Counted from the stretch's first letter, positions 40,955-50,790 are shown. The stretch is DNA of 64,000 bases from Zobellella endophytica (GCF_003012775.1 NZ_PXYG01000001.1:806001-870000); one strand, 5' to 3'. Notes: generated by a model not told the origin, from the letters alone. A program made the numbers and translations.

Positions 40955-40965
40955 GGAGCGAGCCG

Positions 40966-41352
40966 ATGCTGGTCAAAGACATCATGGTAAAGGACGTGGT
41001 TACGGTGTCGCCCTTCGCCAAGGTCCGGGAGGCCCTGAGCCTGATGAAGCGCCACAAGGTCAAGTGCCTGGTGGTCGAGAAGGCCAACGAGCACGACGCC
41101 TATGGCCTTATCACCTACTCCACCGTGATCAAGACCATAGTGGCGGAGAGCGGTGATATCGATCTCATCAGCGTGTACGACATCTGCGCCAAGCCGGCCA
41201 TCGCCGTGGGCCAGGATCTGGCCATCAAGCACGTGGCGGGCCTGATGACCAATTACGGATTCAACCGCATACTGGTGCTCGACAACAACAGCCTGGTGGG
41301 CCTTATCACCATCACCGATATCATCGACACCATACTGGACATGGTGGAATAA
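40966..41352 (+). CDS. CBS-domain pair protein
   Basis: 128 residues consisting only of two CBS domains: '[20 protein letters not shown]' with '[15 protein letters not shown]', and '[18 protein letters not shown]' with '[15 protein letters not shown]'. Such stand-alone pairs bind AMP, ATP or similar ligands as dimers and control a partner. It starts 11 bp after the PII-like gene behind AAGGAG, so it is part of the same operon. Confidence 0.88.
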   Translation: MLVKDIMVKDVVTVSPFAKVREALSLMKRHKVKCLVVEKANEHDAYGLITYSTVIKTIVAESGDIDLISVYDICAKPAIAVGQDLAIKHVAGLMTNYGFNRILVLDNNSLVGLITITDIIDTILDMVE

Positions 41353-41401
41353 TTATAACGGACTGATTTTCAATCTTTATTTCAACACTGGGAGTCTTAA
41401 T

Positions 41402-41809
41402 ATGCGTATTCTGCACACCATGCTGCGGGTCGGCGATCTGGACAAGTCCGTCGCCTTCTACACCAGGGTCATGGGCATGAAATTGCTGCGGACCAGCGAA
41501 AATACCGAATACCAGTACACCCTGGCCTTTGTCGGTTACGGCGAGGAAAAGGACGAAGCCGTGCTCGAGCTGACCTACAACTGGGGTACCGACCGCTACG
41601 ATCTGGGCAGCGCCTACGGCCATATCGCCATCGAAGCCGATGATATATACGGCATGTGCGAGCAGATCCGCGCCGCCGGCGGCAAGGTCACCCGCGAGCC
41701 GGGCCCGGTCAAGGGCGGCACCACCGTGATCGCCTTTGTCGAGGATCCCGACGGCTACAAGATAGAGCTGATCGCCAGGAAGGACGCCGGCAAGGGGCTG
41801 GGGGAATAA
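41402..41809 (+). CDS. gloA: lactoylglutathione lyase (glyoxalase I)
   Basis: 135-residue VOC metalloenzyme turning the methylglyoxal-glutathione adduct into S-lactoylglutathione. '[30 protein letters not shown]' (quoted as [16 protein letters not shown] and [11 protein letters not shown]) gives the first metal ligand His5. '[11 protein letters not shown]' and '[10 protein letters not shown]' give His and Glu ligands. E. coli GloA has 135 residues as well. Ribosome site GGGAG upstream. Confidence 0.96.
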   Translation: MRILHTMLRVGDLDKSVAFYTRVMGMKLLRTSENTEYQYTLAFVGYGEEKDEAVLELTYNWGTDRYDLGSAYGHIAIEADDIYGMCEQIRAAGGKVTREPGPVKGGTTVIAFVEDPDGYKIELIARKDAGKGLGE

Positions 41810-41810
41810 A

Positions 41811-41851
41811 GCCGGAAGCCGGAAGCCAGAAGCCAGAAGCCAGAAGCCAGG
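41811..41851. repeat. heptanucleotide tandem repeat (GCCRGAA) between gloA and cysB
   Basis: Two GCCGGAA units and three GCCAGAA units plus a partial sixth follow the gloA stop directly. An opposite-facing CTTCTAGCTTCCAGCT lies at 41862-41877, so the transcript can fold. The same layout (tandem heptamer then inverted copy) recurs at 50341-50446. Confidence 0.85.
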
Positions 41852-41875
41852 CAGGCTCTCACTTCTAGCTTCCAG

Positions 41876-42862
<987 letters not shown>

Positions 42863-43066
42863 TTAAGGTGACTTAGCTAAATACTATCAGACCTTTTAGA
42901 AAGATCCTCAGGGCCCGGCCGGCGTAATGACATAATTCACTGCTAAAAGTCTGAAAAGTCGCCTGTTCCTGAACAGTATCCGCGCGGGAAGTTAGCCAAA
43001 GCCCCCCGACTGGGTTAACATTTCGTTTCGTGCACTTATTTGATAACCAATGCGAGCCGCTGACTG

Positions 43067-43831
43067 ATGACGCTGACCCTGGTACTTATCGCGATAGGCG
43101 CCCTGCTGTTTCTGGTCATTATTTACAATATTATCCAGCAATACAGGCAAAAGCAGGAAGCCGAGAAGCGTGCCCTGCTGCTCAAGCAGAAGAACATCAT
43201 CAGTGAAACCGATGAACTGCTGCTCAATGCCAGCCAGTTGCCCTACAGCAAGGCGCTGATGCTGATCCTGCACAACCGCATCCATGCCTGCCTGCAGATC
43301 ATGCAGCAGAACGATCCCCGCAACAGCCAGGTCGAAACCCGCATCGGCAACATCCGCGAGCAGCTGACCCAACTGAAGGATCACTATCAGATGGAATCCG
43401 AGGGGCTCAAGCCGCCCGAGTCGGACCAGCACGCCATCCACCTGCTGCAGGTGGTCAAGCGCCTGCGCGCCGTGCTGCGGGCCGAGCACAACAAGCGCAA
43501 GGTGGGCACCCAGACCTTTATCCACGAAGACCGGCGGCTCGAACTTATTCAGCTCAAGATCAACCTCTCCAACCTGATCAAGCGGGCGCGCATGGCGTTC
43601 GAAAACCGGGAAAACGCCCTGGCCCGGCAGATGCTCGAGAAGGGCCTGAAAGTGCTGGAACCCCTGCCCGACAAGGACGAACAGCTCAAGCGCATCGAGG
43701 AAACCCTGCAGGCACGGCTGGACGAACTCACCAACAAGCAGAGCAAGGTGCAGCAGGAACAGCAGGAGCGGGAAGAGCAGCAGGAAAGCTCCGAGCTCGA
43801 CATGCTGTTCCAGCCCAAGCGCAAGTGGTGA
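43067..43831 (+). CDS. membrane-anchored coiled-coil protein of unknown function
   Basis: 254 residues: one N-terminal helix ('LVLIAIGALLFLVIIYNII') and then long charged helices with heptad character ('QKQEAEKRALLLKQKNIISE', 'LRAVLRAEHNKRKVGTQTFI') and a Gln/Glu-rich end ('QQEQQEREEQQESSELDMLF'). It probably lies on the cytoplasmic face of the inner membrane. No named family is recognised. The ORF overlaps yecM by 4 bp, so the two are co-expressed. Confidence 0.8.
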   Translation: MTLTLVLIAIGALLFLVIIYNIIQQYRQKQEAEKRALLLKQKNIISETDELLLNASQLPYSKALMLILHNRIHACLQIMQQNDPRNSQVETRIGNIREQLTQLKDHYQMESEGLKPPESDQHAIHLLQVVKRLRAVLRAEHNKRKVGTQTFIHEDRRLELIQLKINLSNLIKRARMAFENRENALARQMLEKGLKVLEPLPDKDEQLKRIEETLQARLDELTNKQSKVQQEQQEREEQQESSELDMLFQPKRKW

Positions 43832-44376
43832 CCGCCGTGCCTTCGATAACGTCCCTGCTCGGTGATACCGGGCGCTTCTTCGACGCCCTGGCCGACGGCA
43901 TGGCCCGGTACGGCCTGCCCTTGGACCTGGGCCCCATGGATCACATCTGCTACCGGGCCGCCGACAAGCGCGAATACCTGGATCTGCGCGAGTGTCTGCA
44001 TGCCCACGGCGACAACCTGATGGAAGGCATGATAGGTGGCAGGCCCATCATGACCTTCCGCCTCGGCGCGCCGCTGACCAGCCCGTTCGGGCCTATCGAC
44101 TGCCTGGAGCTGGCCGCTCCCAAACCCGGAAAACGGCATCATCCGGGCCTGGAGCACGGGGAGATAGTGGTGCCCGACCTGCACCGGTTGCAGTCGGCCC
44201 ACCCCCGGGTGCCCTTCGACGACCGGGCCCTGGCGCAGAGCCCGCCGGAGCTGAGCCTGTCGCTGCCCCCCTACCAGATAAAATTCCACCCGCGCAGCCT
44301 GGCGGACACCATCGCGGAGGAAATCGCCCTCGGCCTGGTGCTACCGGTGCCGGCGGTGTATTTCAGGACGCCATAG
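43828..44376 (+). CDS. yecM: YecM-like VOC-fold protein
   Basis: 182 residues related to E. coli YecM, a VOC-like protein proposed to bind a metal. 'LGPMDHICYRAADKREYLDL' carries the first His, and 'IDCLELAAPKPGKR' and 'GLEHGEIVV' carry further candidate ligands (Glu, His). The start is a GTG nested in the previous stop (GTGA); a GTG 3 bp upstream is equally possible. It ends convergently with ynfM, overlapping by 14 bp. Confidence 0.82.
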   Translation: MTAVPSITSLLGDTGRFFDALADGMARYGLPLDLGPMDHICYRAADKREYLDLRECLHAHGDNLMEGMIGGRPIMTFRLGAPLTSPFGPIDCLELAAPKPGKRHHPGLEHGEIVVPDLHRLQSAHPRVPFDDRALAQSPPELSLSLPPYQIKFHPRSLADTIAEEIALGLVLPVPAVYFRTP

Positions 44377-45556
44377 CCAGACACCGCCGTTCGGCGCGGC
44401 GCAAGCGCAGGCTGAGGCCGGCGGTAACCAGCAGGACCAGTATCATGCCCACCGCAATGCCCGGCAGCCCGGCCCGCTCCCAGTAGGGATACAAATAGAG
44501 ACCGCCCAGGCTCGCCCCCAGGTAGTAAAACACCAGGTACAGCGACGAGGCCAGCGCCCGGTGCCGGCGCACGCTGCGCCCCACCCAGCTGCTGGCGCAG
44601 GCATGGGCCAGGAAGAAGGCGAAGCTGTCGATCAGCAGCGCCAGCAGGATCACCGGCAGCCGCTCGCTGAACAGCCCCAGGCTGCCCACCGCCATAATAC
44701 CGATGGCCCCCAGCAGGGTGTTGCAGACGCCGAACCGGTTGATCAGCAGCCCGCTGATGCCGGAGGCGAAGGTGCCGGTAAGATAGGTCAGGAACAGCAG
44801 GCCGATGGCGGCGGGTGCCAGGGCAGTCGGCGGCGCGGACAGGTAAAACGCCACATAGGTGTACTGGTTGAGAAACACCATGAAATTGAGCCCGCCAACC
44901 AGATAGACGGGCCAGAGCAGCGGATTGCGCAGATGCGCCAGTAAGGCGCTGGCCCCCTCTCCCCGGCGGGCCGGCACAAAATGCCGTGAACGGGGCAACA
45001 GCCTGAGCAGCGGCAGCCACAGCAGCAGGCTGATGCCGCCCAGCACCAGGAAGCTGGCCTGCCAGCCCTGGGCCCATTCGGCTATCAGCCCGCCAAACAC
45101 CCGTCCGGCGATGCCACCGACCGAATTGGCGGCGATATAGATGCCGATGCTGGTCACCAGCGCCTTGGGCGTGAACTCCTCGCCCATGTAGGCCACGGCG
45201 GTCGCTGGCAGGCCGGCCAGGAAGAACCCCTGGATGCCCCGCAGCATCACCAGGGTGCCGAAGCCCGGCACCCACGCCATCAGCAGGCCGAGCAGGATGG
45301 CGGCCAGCAGGCAGCCCAGCATCACCGGCTTGCGCCCCGTCATGTCCGCCACCCGCGCCCAGAACAACAGGCCGATGGCCAGCCCCAGGGTCGACACCGA
45401 CAGCACCCAGCCGGCGCTGAGCGCCGACAGCCCGAAGTCGCTCGCCAGCAGCGGCAGCAGCGGCTGGGTCAGGTAGAGGTTGATAAACACCAGCATGGAA
45501 CCCAGCCCCAGGGCCAGGGTCGCGCGCCACCAGGGCGGGGTTTTCAGGTCAATCAT
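44363..45556 (-). CDS. ynfM: YnfM-like MFS transporter
   Basis: 397 residues, 12 helices. 'SMLVFINLYLTQPLLPLLASDFGL' (quoted as INLYLTQPLLPLLASDFGL) and 'WARVADMTGRKPVML' are typical of the YnfM branch of DHA1 transporters (arabinose or drug efflux, substrate uncertain). The ATG at 45556 has GGGAG before it. It is divergent from a LysR-type regulator, the same arrangement as ynfM-ynfL in E. coli, so control by that regulator is likely. Confidence 0.85.
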   Translation of the reverse strand: MIDLKTPPWWRATLALGLGSMLVFINLYLTQPLLPLLASDFGLSALSAGWVLSVSTLGLAIGLLFWARVADMTGRKPVMLGCLLAAILLGLLMAWVPGFGTLVMLRGIQGFFLAGLPATAVAYMGEEFTPKALVTSIGIYIAANSVGGIAGRVFGGLIAEWAQGWQASFLVLGGISLLLWLPLLRLLPRSRHFVPARRGEGASALLAHLRNPLLWPVYLVGGLNFMVFLNQYTYVAFYLSAPPTALAPAAIGLLFLTYLTGTFASGISGLLINRFGVCNTLLGAIGIMAVGSLGLFSERLPVILLALLIDSFAFFLAHACASSWVGRSVRRHRALASSLYLVFYYLGASLGGLYLYPYWERAGLPGIAVGMILVLLVTAGLSLRLRRAERRCLAMAS

Positions 45557-45645
45557 GGTCGTCTCCCGGATCACTGGCTTGACCTTACGCCCCGGATGAT
45601 CATAAATGAAATATATTAAAATTATGGAATTAATAATAAAACGTT

Positions 45646-46557
45646 ATGCTTGATACCAAATGGCTGCGCCAGTTCTACGCGGTGGCCCAGGCCGGCGGCA
45701 TTACCCGCGCCGCCGAACAACTGCACCTGGCCCAGCCCGCCGTGACCATGACCATCAAGAAGCTGGAGCAGCAGCTGGGCGTGATGCTGTTCGAGCGCCA
45801 CCAGGGCCGCATGCGGCTCACCACCGAGGGTGAACGGCTGTACCAGCATGCCGAGCGCATCCTCGGTGCCCTGCGGCTGGCGGAGCAGGACATGGCGGCG
45901 CTGCACGATCTCAACGCCGGCGAGGTCTGCATCGGCATCCCCAGCATGCTCGGCTCCTTCTATTTTCCGCCGCTGCTGATGGCGTTCAAGCACCGCTACC
46001 CGGGGTTGTCGATCCGGGTGGAGGAAGCGGGTACCCAGGACGTGCTGGAGCGCCTGTGCCGGGGGCAGCTGGGGCTCGGCATCGTGCTGACCTCCTCGCT
46101 GCCGCCGGCGCTGACCGGCCTGCCGCTGCTGCGGGAGGAAATGGTCGCCGTGGTGCACGCGGATCATCCGGCCCGGCACCGGCCCCACATCGAGATCCGG
46201 GACTTCCTCGCCCAGGAGCTGGCGGTGTTCCGCCACGGCTTCTTCCACCGGGAATACATCGACGAGGTGGCCCGCCAGGCCGGCGTCACCCCCAGGATCG
46301 GCTTCGAGAGCAACCTGATCCCCCTGCTCAAGGCGGTGGTCCGCCACGGCTTTGCCATCACCACCTTTCTGCGCATGGTGATCGCGGACGACCCGGATCT
46401 CTTCCCCGTGTCCTTCGCCGAGCCATTCTTTCTCGACCTCTGCCTGGCCTGGCCCCGGGATCGGCGCCTGTCCCGCGCCGAGCAGGCGTTCATCCACTTT
46501 CTCGACGCGCAGCACGACAAGGCTTTACAGCCACCGGGAAAAGATGTTATAACATAA
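45646..46557 (+). CDS. ynfL: YnfL-like LysR-type transcriptional regulator
   Basis: 303 residues: an N-terminal winged helix ('LRQFYAVAQAGGITRAAEQL', 'HLAQPAVTMTIKKLEQQLGV') and a substrate-binding-like effector domain ('GIPSMLGSFYFPPLLMAF'). The 89-bp AT-rich spacer toward ynfM is the expected operator. Its last codons (GTT ATA ACA TAA) are part of the Zur box for the next operon. Confidence 0.85.
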   Translation: MLDTKWLRQFYAVAQAGGITRAAEQLHLAQPAVTMTIKKLEQQLGVMLFERHQGRMRLTTEGERLYQHAERILGALRLAEQDMAALHDLNAGEVCIGIPSMLGSFYFPPLLMAFKHRYPGLSIRVEEAGTQDVLERLCRGQLGLGIVLTSSLPPALTGLPLLREEMVAVVHADHPARHRPHIEIRDFLAQELAVFRHGFFHREYIDEVARQAGVTPRIGFESNLIPLLKAVVRHGFAITTFLRMVIADDPDLFPVSFAEPFFLDLCLAWPRDRRLSRAEQAFIHFLDAQHDKALQPPGKDVIT

Positions 46558-46563
46558 CAAATA
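46541..46563 (+). promoter_or_regulatory. Zur box for the zinc operon
   Basis: TGTTATAACATAACA (46545-46559) agrees at 14 of 15 positions with the gammaproteobacterial Zur core TGTTATAATATAACA, with A-rich flanks. It lies 23 bp before the zrgA ATG and overlaps the stop codon of the LysR gene. Zinc-bound Zur should repress the downstream operon. Confidence 0.9.
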
Positions 46564-46581
46564 AATTCAATGGAGCCTCGT

Positions 46582-47169
46582 ATGACACTTAAACTGCTCG
46601 CCCTGACCACCGCCATGCTGCCCGTGCTGACCAGCGCCCAGACCCAGCTGGGCATGCACGAACACGGCTTCGGCATGCTCAACCTGGTGCTGGAGCAGAA
46701 CGAGCTGCTGCTCGAGCTGACCGCCCCGGCCGCCGATATCGTCGGCTTCGAGCACCGGGCCGGTACCGAGGCGGAACAGGCACAGCGAGAGGCGGCGCTG
46801 GAGCAACTCCGCCAGGCCAACGCCTTGTTCACCCTGACCCCGGCGGCGGCCTGCCGGCTGGAAAAGGTTGATCTGGCCGGGGACGGGCACGACCATCACG
46901 ACGACCACAACCATCATGATGACCATGATCACCGGCATGACGACGAGCCCCAAGGCCATGAGCATGAGCATGAGCACGATGACCATGATCACAGCGATAT
47001 CCTGGTACACTACTTCTACCACTGCGACCGGCCGGACGCGCTGAGCCGCATCGAGGTGGCCCTGTTCGAACGGTTCCCGAGCTTTCACCGCATCGAGGTG
47101 CAGGGTATCCTGCCTTCCGGCCAACTGGCGGACACCCTGACGCCGGAACAACCCCAAATCGACTGGTAA
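46582..47169 (+). CDS. zrgA: periplasmic zinc-binding protein ZrgA (DUF2796)
   Basis: 195 residues: a signal peptide ('LLALTTAMLPVLTSAQ'), 'GMHEHGFGMLNLVLE' typical of DUF2796, and a central run of about 50 residues made almost only of His, Asp and Glu (HDHHDDHNHHDDHDH and HEHEHEHDDHDHSD). This is a strong metal-binding segment. It is expected to capture zinc for the ABC system that follows. The ATG at 46582 has GGAG 7 bp before it; the ATG at 46570 is the alternative. Confidence 0.9.
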   Translation: MTLKLLALTTAMLPVLTSAQTQLGMHEHGFGMLNLVLEQNELLLELTAPAADIVGFEHRAGTEAEQAQREAALEQLRQANALFTLTPAAACRLEKVDLAGDGHDHHDDHNHHDDHDHRHDDEPQGHEHEHEHDDHDHSDILVHYFYHCDRPDALSRIEVALFERFPSFHRIEVQGILPSGQLADTLTPEQPQIDW

Positions 47170-47172
47170 GCC

Positions 47173-47856
47173 ATGACCGCACTTATCGCCATAGAGGATC
47201 TGCGTTTCGCCTGGCCGGGCCAGCCCGAGCTGCTGCATATCGAGCGGCTGACCCTGGCCCCGGGCGAGCGGGTATTTATCAAGGGACCGAGCGGCAGCGG
47301 CAAGAGCACCCTGCTCGGCCTGCTGGCCGGCATCCACCGGGCCCGGGGCGGGCTGGTGGTACTGGGCCAGGATCTGTCGCGACTCTCCAACCGGGCCCGG
47401 GATCGCTTCCGGGCCGATCACCTGGGCTATATCTTCCAGCAGTTCAACCTGCTGCCCTTCCTGTCCGTGCTGGAAAACGTCACCTCGGCGCTGATCTTCT
47501 CACCCCGCAAGCGGGCCCGGCTGCCGGCCCTGGCCCACCAGGAGGCCGAGCGCCTGCTGGCCGAACTGCAGCTGCCCACCAGCCTCTGGCACCAGCCAGT
47601 CCATCGGCTGAGCATCGGCCAGCAGCAACGGGTGGCGGCGGCCCGGGCGCTGATCGGCCGCCCCGAGCTGGTGATCGCCGATGAACCCACCTCGGCGCTG
47701 GACACCGACAACAGGGCCGCCTTTATCGAACTGCTGTTCGGCGAATGCGCCCAGCAAGGCAGCACCCTGGTGTTTGTGAGCCACGATCCCGGACTGGAGT
47801 CGTTGTTTTCCCGGGTGGTATCCCTGCCCGAACTGAATAAGGTACCGCCATGTTAA
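47173..47856 (+). CDS. zrgB: ABC transporter ATPase of the zrg zinc operon
   Basis: 227 residues of the LolD/MacB-type ATPase group: Walker A 'GPSGSGKSTLLG' (about 38-49), Q-loop 'IFQQFNLLPFLSV', signature 'LSIGQQQRVAAARAL', Walker B 'LVIADEPTSALD', H-loop 'VSHDP'. It powers the permease with which it overlaps by 7 bp. The gene symbol follows the Vibrio cholerae zrgABCDE order and is less sure than the function. Confidence 0.85.
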   Translation: MTALIAIEDLRFAWPGQPELLHIERLTLAPGERVFIKGPSGSGKSTLLGLLAGIHRARGGLVVLGQDLSRLSNRARDRFRADHLGYIFQQFNLLPFLSVLENVTSALIFSPRKRARLPALAHQEAERLLAELQLPTSLWHQPVHRLSIGQQQRVAAARALIGRPELVIADEPTSALDTDNRAAFIELLFGECAQQGSTLVFVSHDPGLESLFSRVVSLPELNKVPPC

Positions 47857-49097
47857 TGCTGGCGTTAAAAAGCCTGTGGGCACGCCGGCTCACGGCGGGA
47901 CTGACCCTGGCGGCCATCGCCATCAGCGTGCTGCTGCTGGTGGGGGTGGAAAAGGTGCGCGTTGAGCTGAAGGACGGCTTCGCCCGTACCATTTCCGGCA
48001 CCGATCTGATCGTGGGCGCCCGCTCGGGCCAGATCAACCTGCTGCTCTATTCGGTGTTCCGCCTCGGCAACCCCACCAACAACATCAGTTGGGAGTCCTA
48101 CCAGCGCATCAGGGAGCAGAGCGGGGTGGCCTGGACCATTCCCCTCTCCCTCGGCGACTCCCACCAGGGGTTCCGGGTGCTGGGCACCAGCGAAGAGTAT
48201 TTCACCCATTACGCCTACGGCCGGCAGCAGCCGCTCGCGCTGGCCGAGGGCCGTCCCTTCGCGGACACCTTCGAGGCGGTAATCGGCGCCGAGGTGGCCC
48301 GCCGGCTGGGCTACCGGCTGGACGACAAGCTGGTGATCGCCCACGGCGCCGGCAATACCTCCTTCAGCCTGCATGAAGACCTGCCCTTTACCCTGGTGGG
48401 CATACTGGCACCCACCGGCACCCCGGTGGACAGGACGGTGCACGTGCGGCTGGACGGGCTGGAGGCCATTCACCTGGGCTGGCAGAGCGGGCGCCAGACC
48501 CGGACGCTGTCGGCCGAGGACACGCGGACGGCGGATCTCACCCCCGCGGCCATCACCGCCTTCCTGGTGGGGCTGGAGAACAAGGTGATGACCTTCCAGC
48601 TGCAACGGGCCATCAACAACTACCGGGCCGAGCCGCTGTCGGCCATCCTGCCCGGTACCGCCCTGCATGAGCTGTGGAGCATGATGGGGATGGCGGAAAA
48701 GGCCATCGCCTTTATCGCCCTGTTCGTGGTGGTGGCCGGCCTGCTCGGCATGCTGACCACCCTGCTGGCGGGGCTGTCGGCACGGCGGCGCGAGCTGGCC
48801 ATACTGCGCTCGCTCGGTGCCGGACCGCGTCACCTGTTTGCGCTGCTGGCGCTGGAAGCCGCCATTCTGACCGGCCTGGGTATGTTACTCGGGCTGCTGG
48901 TGTTGTATCTTTCCCTGACCCTGGCCGCTCCCCTGGTCCAGGCCCAATATGGCCTGCTGCTGTATCCAGGCCTGCCCACGCCGGCGGAATGGCGCCTGCT
49001 GGGACTGGTCTGGCTGGCGGGGGTGATCATCGGCCTGTTGCCCGCAGCCCAGGCCTATCGCTATTCGGTGAACGACGGAATGAGTATCAAACAGTGA
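47850..49097 (+). CDS. zrgC: FtsX/MacB-type permease of the zrg zinc operon
   Basis: 415 residues: one N-terminal helix, a periplasmic MacB-PCD-like domain (about 40-270, 'FARTISGTDLIVGARSGQIN') and three C-terminal helices with the FtsX pattern ('GLLGMLTTLLAGLSARRREL', 'ILRSLGAGPRHLFALLALEA'). This is the architecture of mechanotransmission-type ABC transporters rather than classical importers. Start at 47850, or at the next ATG (47856). Confidence 0.85.
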   Translation: MLMLALKSLWARRLTAGLTLAAIAISVLLLVGVEKVRVELKDGFARTISGTDLIVGARSGQINLLLYSVFRLGNPTNNISWESYQRIREQSGVAWTIPLSLGDSHQGFRVLGTSEEYFTHYAYGRQQPLALAEGRPFADTFEAVIGAEVARRLGYRLDDKLVIAHGAGNTSFSLHEDLPFTLVGILAPTGTPVDRTVHVRLDGLEAIHLGWQSGRQTRTLSAEDTRTADLTPAAITAFLVGLENKVMTFQLQRAINNYRAEPLSAILPGTALHELWSMMGMAEKAIAFIALFVVVAGLLGMLTTLLAGLSARRRELAILRSLGAGPRHLFALLALEAAILTGLGMLLGLLVLYLSLTLAAPLVQAQYGLLLYPGLPTPAEWRLLGLVWLAGVIIGLLPAAQAYRYSVNDGMSIKQ

Positions 49098-49576
49098 ACA
49101 CAGCACGCATCTGCCTGGCCGCACTGGCCCTGATCATGTCCCCCGCCTGGGCCGACGAATTCACCCTGCTGGAGTGGGACGAACTGATCCCGCTGGAAGA
49201 GCGGCTCAACCCGCCCCCCTTCCCCGAGGTGGATCACGAGGACGAATTCGCCATTCCCTCCCAGCCGGTGGGCAAGGTGGTGGATTCGCTCAACGGCAAG
49301 AAGGTCCGTCTGCCGGGCTTCGTGGTGCCGCTGGAAGGCGACAGCAAGGAGATCACCACCTTCTTCCTGGTGCCCTACTTCGGCGCCTGCATCCATGTAC
49401 CGCCGCCGCCCACCAACCAGATAGTGTACGTGGACTATCCCAAGGGCGCCCGGGTCGACGATCTGTGGGACGCGGTCTGGGTCACCGGCACCCTGCGTAC
49501 CGTCAGCGCCAGTCACGAAGTGGCCAACGCCTCCTACTCCCTCGAAGGGGTCAGCGTCGAGCCCTACGATCTCTGA
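49094..49576 (+). CDS. DUF3299 periplasmic protein of the zinc operon
   Basis: 160 residues with a signal peptide ('ICLAALALIMSPAWA') and the DUF3299 core 'VRLPGFVVPLEGDSKEITTF', 'YFGACIHVPPPPTNQIVYV'. The Cys-x-His pair (ACIH) is a candidate metal or redox site. It starts at a GTG inside the permease stop and is the last gene of the Zur-controlled operon (zrgD/E position in Vibrio). Confidence 0.82.
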   Translation: MNTARICLAALALIMSPAWADEFTLLEWDELIPLEERLNPPPFPEVDHEDEFAIPSQPVGKVVDSLNGKKVRLPGFVVPLEGDSKEITTFFLVPYFGACIHVPPPPTNQIVYVDYPKGARVDDLWDAVWVTGTLRTVSASHEVANASYSLEGVSVEPYDL

Positions 49577-49586
49577 GCCCTGAAAC

Positions 49587-49617
49587 GGCAACGGCATCCC
49601 ATTGGGATGCCGTTGCC
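49587..49617 (+). terminator. hairpin after the zinc operon
   Basis: GGCAACGGCATCCC, loop ATT, GGGATGCCGTTGCC: a perfect 14-bp stem 10 bp after the DUF3299 stop. No T-run follows (TGATAATAC), so it may be a factor-assisted terminator or a stabilising 3' hairpin. Confidence 0.6.
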
Positions 49618-49667
49618 TGATAATACTTTCGCCGGGTGGTTCTCTTTATCCCGGCGGTTTAACCCTC

Positions 49668-49700
49668 GTCATCTCCGCGCAGGCGGAGATCCAGGATCGT
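49668..49700. repeat. single REP-like hairpin
   Basis: GTCATCTCCGCGCAGGCGGA followed by GATCC pairs as ATCTCCGC/GCGGAGAT. It belongs to the same family as the hairpins at 25949 and 29640 and lies between two convergent genes. Confidence 0.6.
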
Positions 49701-49713
49701 CTGCAACGCCCTC

Positions 49714-50319
49714 TCAGCCGGCGAAGGCCTTGCGCCCCATCAGCGAGTGGCTGAGGGTATTGCCGTCCACCAGCTCCAGTTCGCCGCCGATGGGCACCCC
49801 GTGGGCGATACGGCTGACCCTGACCCCGTGGCTGCGGGCGATATCGGCGATAAAATAGGCGGTTGCTTCTCCTTCCACCGTGGGATTGGTGGCCAGGATC
49901 AACTCTTCGAACTGCTCTGCCGCCAGCCAGTCGGCCAGGCTGTCCAGCCCCAGTTCTTCCGGGCCGACTCCGTCGAGCGGCGACAGATGCCCCATCAGCA
50001 CGAAATAGCGGCCCTGATACTGGCCGGTCTGCTCGATCGCCACCACATCGGCCGGGCTTTCCACGATGCACAGCTGACCGCCCATGGCCCGCTTGGGATT
50101 GGCGCAGATCGGACAGGTGTCCTCTTCGGTAAAGGTGCGGCACTGGCGGCAGTGGCCGATGCGATCCAGTGCCTGCTCCAGTACATGGGCCAGCTTGCGG
50201 CCGCCGGCGCGTTGGCGCTCCAGCAGGGCAAAGGCCATGCGCTGGGCCGACTTGGGGCCGACGCCAGGCAGGACTTGCAGGCTTTTAATCAATTCATCCA
50301 ACAGGGGACTAAAACGCAT
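49714..50319 (-). CDS. recR: recombination mediator protein RecR
   Basis: 201 residues (E. coli 201). Helix-hairpin-helix '[18 protein letters not shown]', Cys4 zinc finger '[16 protein letters not shown]' and a Toprim domain ('[14 protein letters not shown]') are all present. With RecO and RecF it loads RecA at gapped DNA. It follows ybaB after 141 bp that contain the heptamer repeat, a spacing wider than in E. coli. Confidence 0.97.
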   Translation of the reverse strand: MRFSPLLDELIKSLQVLPGVGPKSAQRMAFALLERQRAGGRKLAHVLEQALDRIGHCRQCRTFTEEDTCPICANPKRAMGGQLCIVESPADVVAIEQTGQYQGRYFVLMGHLSPLDGVGPEELGLDSLADWLAAEQFEELILATNPTVEGEATAYFIADIARSHGVRVSRIAHGVPIGGELELVDGNTLSHSLMGRKAFAG

Positions 50320-50340
50320 GGCAGGACTCTTGGAAAAGGA

Positions 50341-50446
50341 GCTGGAAGCTGGAAGCTGGAAGCTGGAAGCTGGAAGCTGGAAGCTGGAAGCTGGAACATA
50401 AACGGCCTTGAGCAGGCGTCAATCTTAATTCTTCCAGCTTCCAGCC
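50341..50446. repeat. heptanucleotide tandem repeat (GCTGGAA)8 with inverted copy
   Basis: Eight perfect GCTGGAA units (50341-50396) are followed 35 bp later by the inverted copy TTCCAGCTTCCAGC (50433-50446). The transcript can form a long hairpin between ybaB and recR. Relatives: GCCRGAA at 41811 and GGGATTA at 55591. Confidence 0.92.
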
Positions 50447-50460
50447 TGCGGCTTCAAGCT

Positions 50461-50790
50461 TCAGAACGGCATCTTGAAGCCTGGCGGTAATTGCATGCCG
50501 CCGGTCAGTTCGCCCATGCGGGATTTGTTCTGCTCTTCCACCCGGCGTACCGCATCGTTGACGGCGGCGGCCAGCAGATCCTCGAGCAGCTCCTTGTCGT
50601 CTTGCAGCAGGCTGTCGTCGAGTTCAACCCGGCGTACCGAATGGCTGCCGGTCATGGTCACCTTGACCAGGCCGGCGCCGGCCTCGCCCACCACTTCCAT
50701 CTGGGCCAGCTCTTCCTGCAGCTTCTGCATTTTTTCCTGCATCTGCTGAGCCTGTTTCATGATATTGCCAAGTCCACCTTTACCAAACAT
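50461..50790 (-). CDS. ybaB: nucleoid-associated protein YbaB/EbfC
   Basis: 109 residues: '[20 protein letters not shown]', a helical, Gln-rich N-terminus, and '[20 protein letters not shown]' and '[13 protein letters not shown]' at the end. A tweezer-like dimer that binds DNA broadly. Located directly after dnaX, as in E. coli. Confidence 0.97.
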   Translation of the reverse strand: MFGKGGLGNIMKQAQQMQEKMQKLQEELAQMEVVGEAGAGLVKVTMTGSHSVRRVELDDSLLQDDKELLEDLLAAAVNDAVRRVEEQNKSRMGELTGGMQLPPGFKMPF

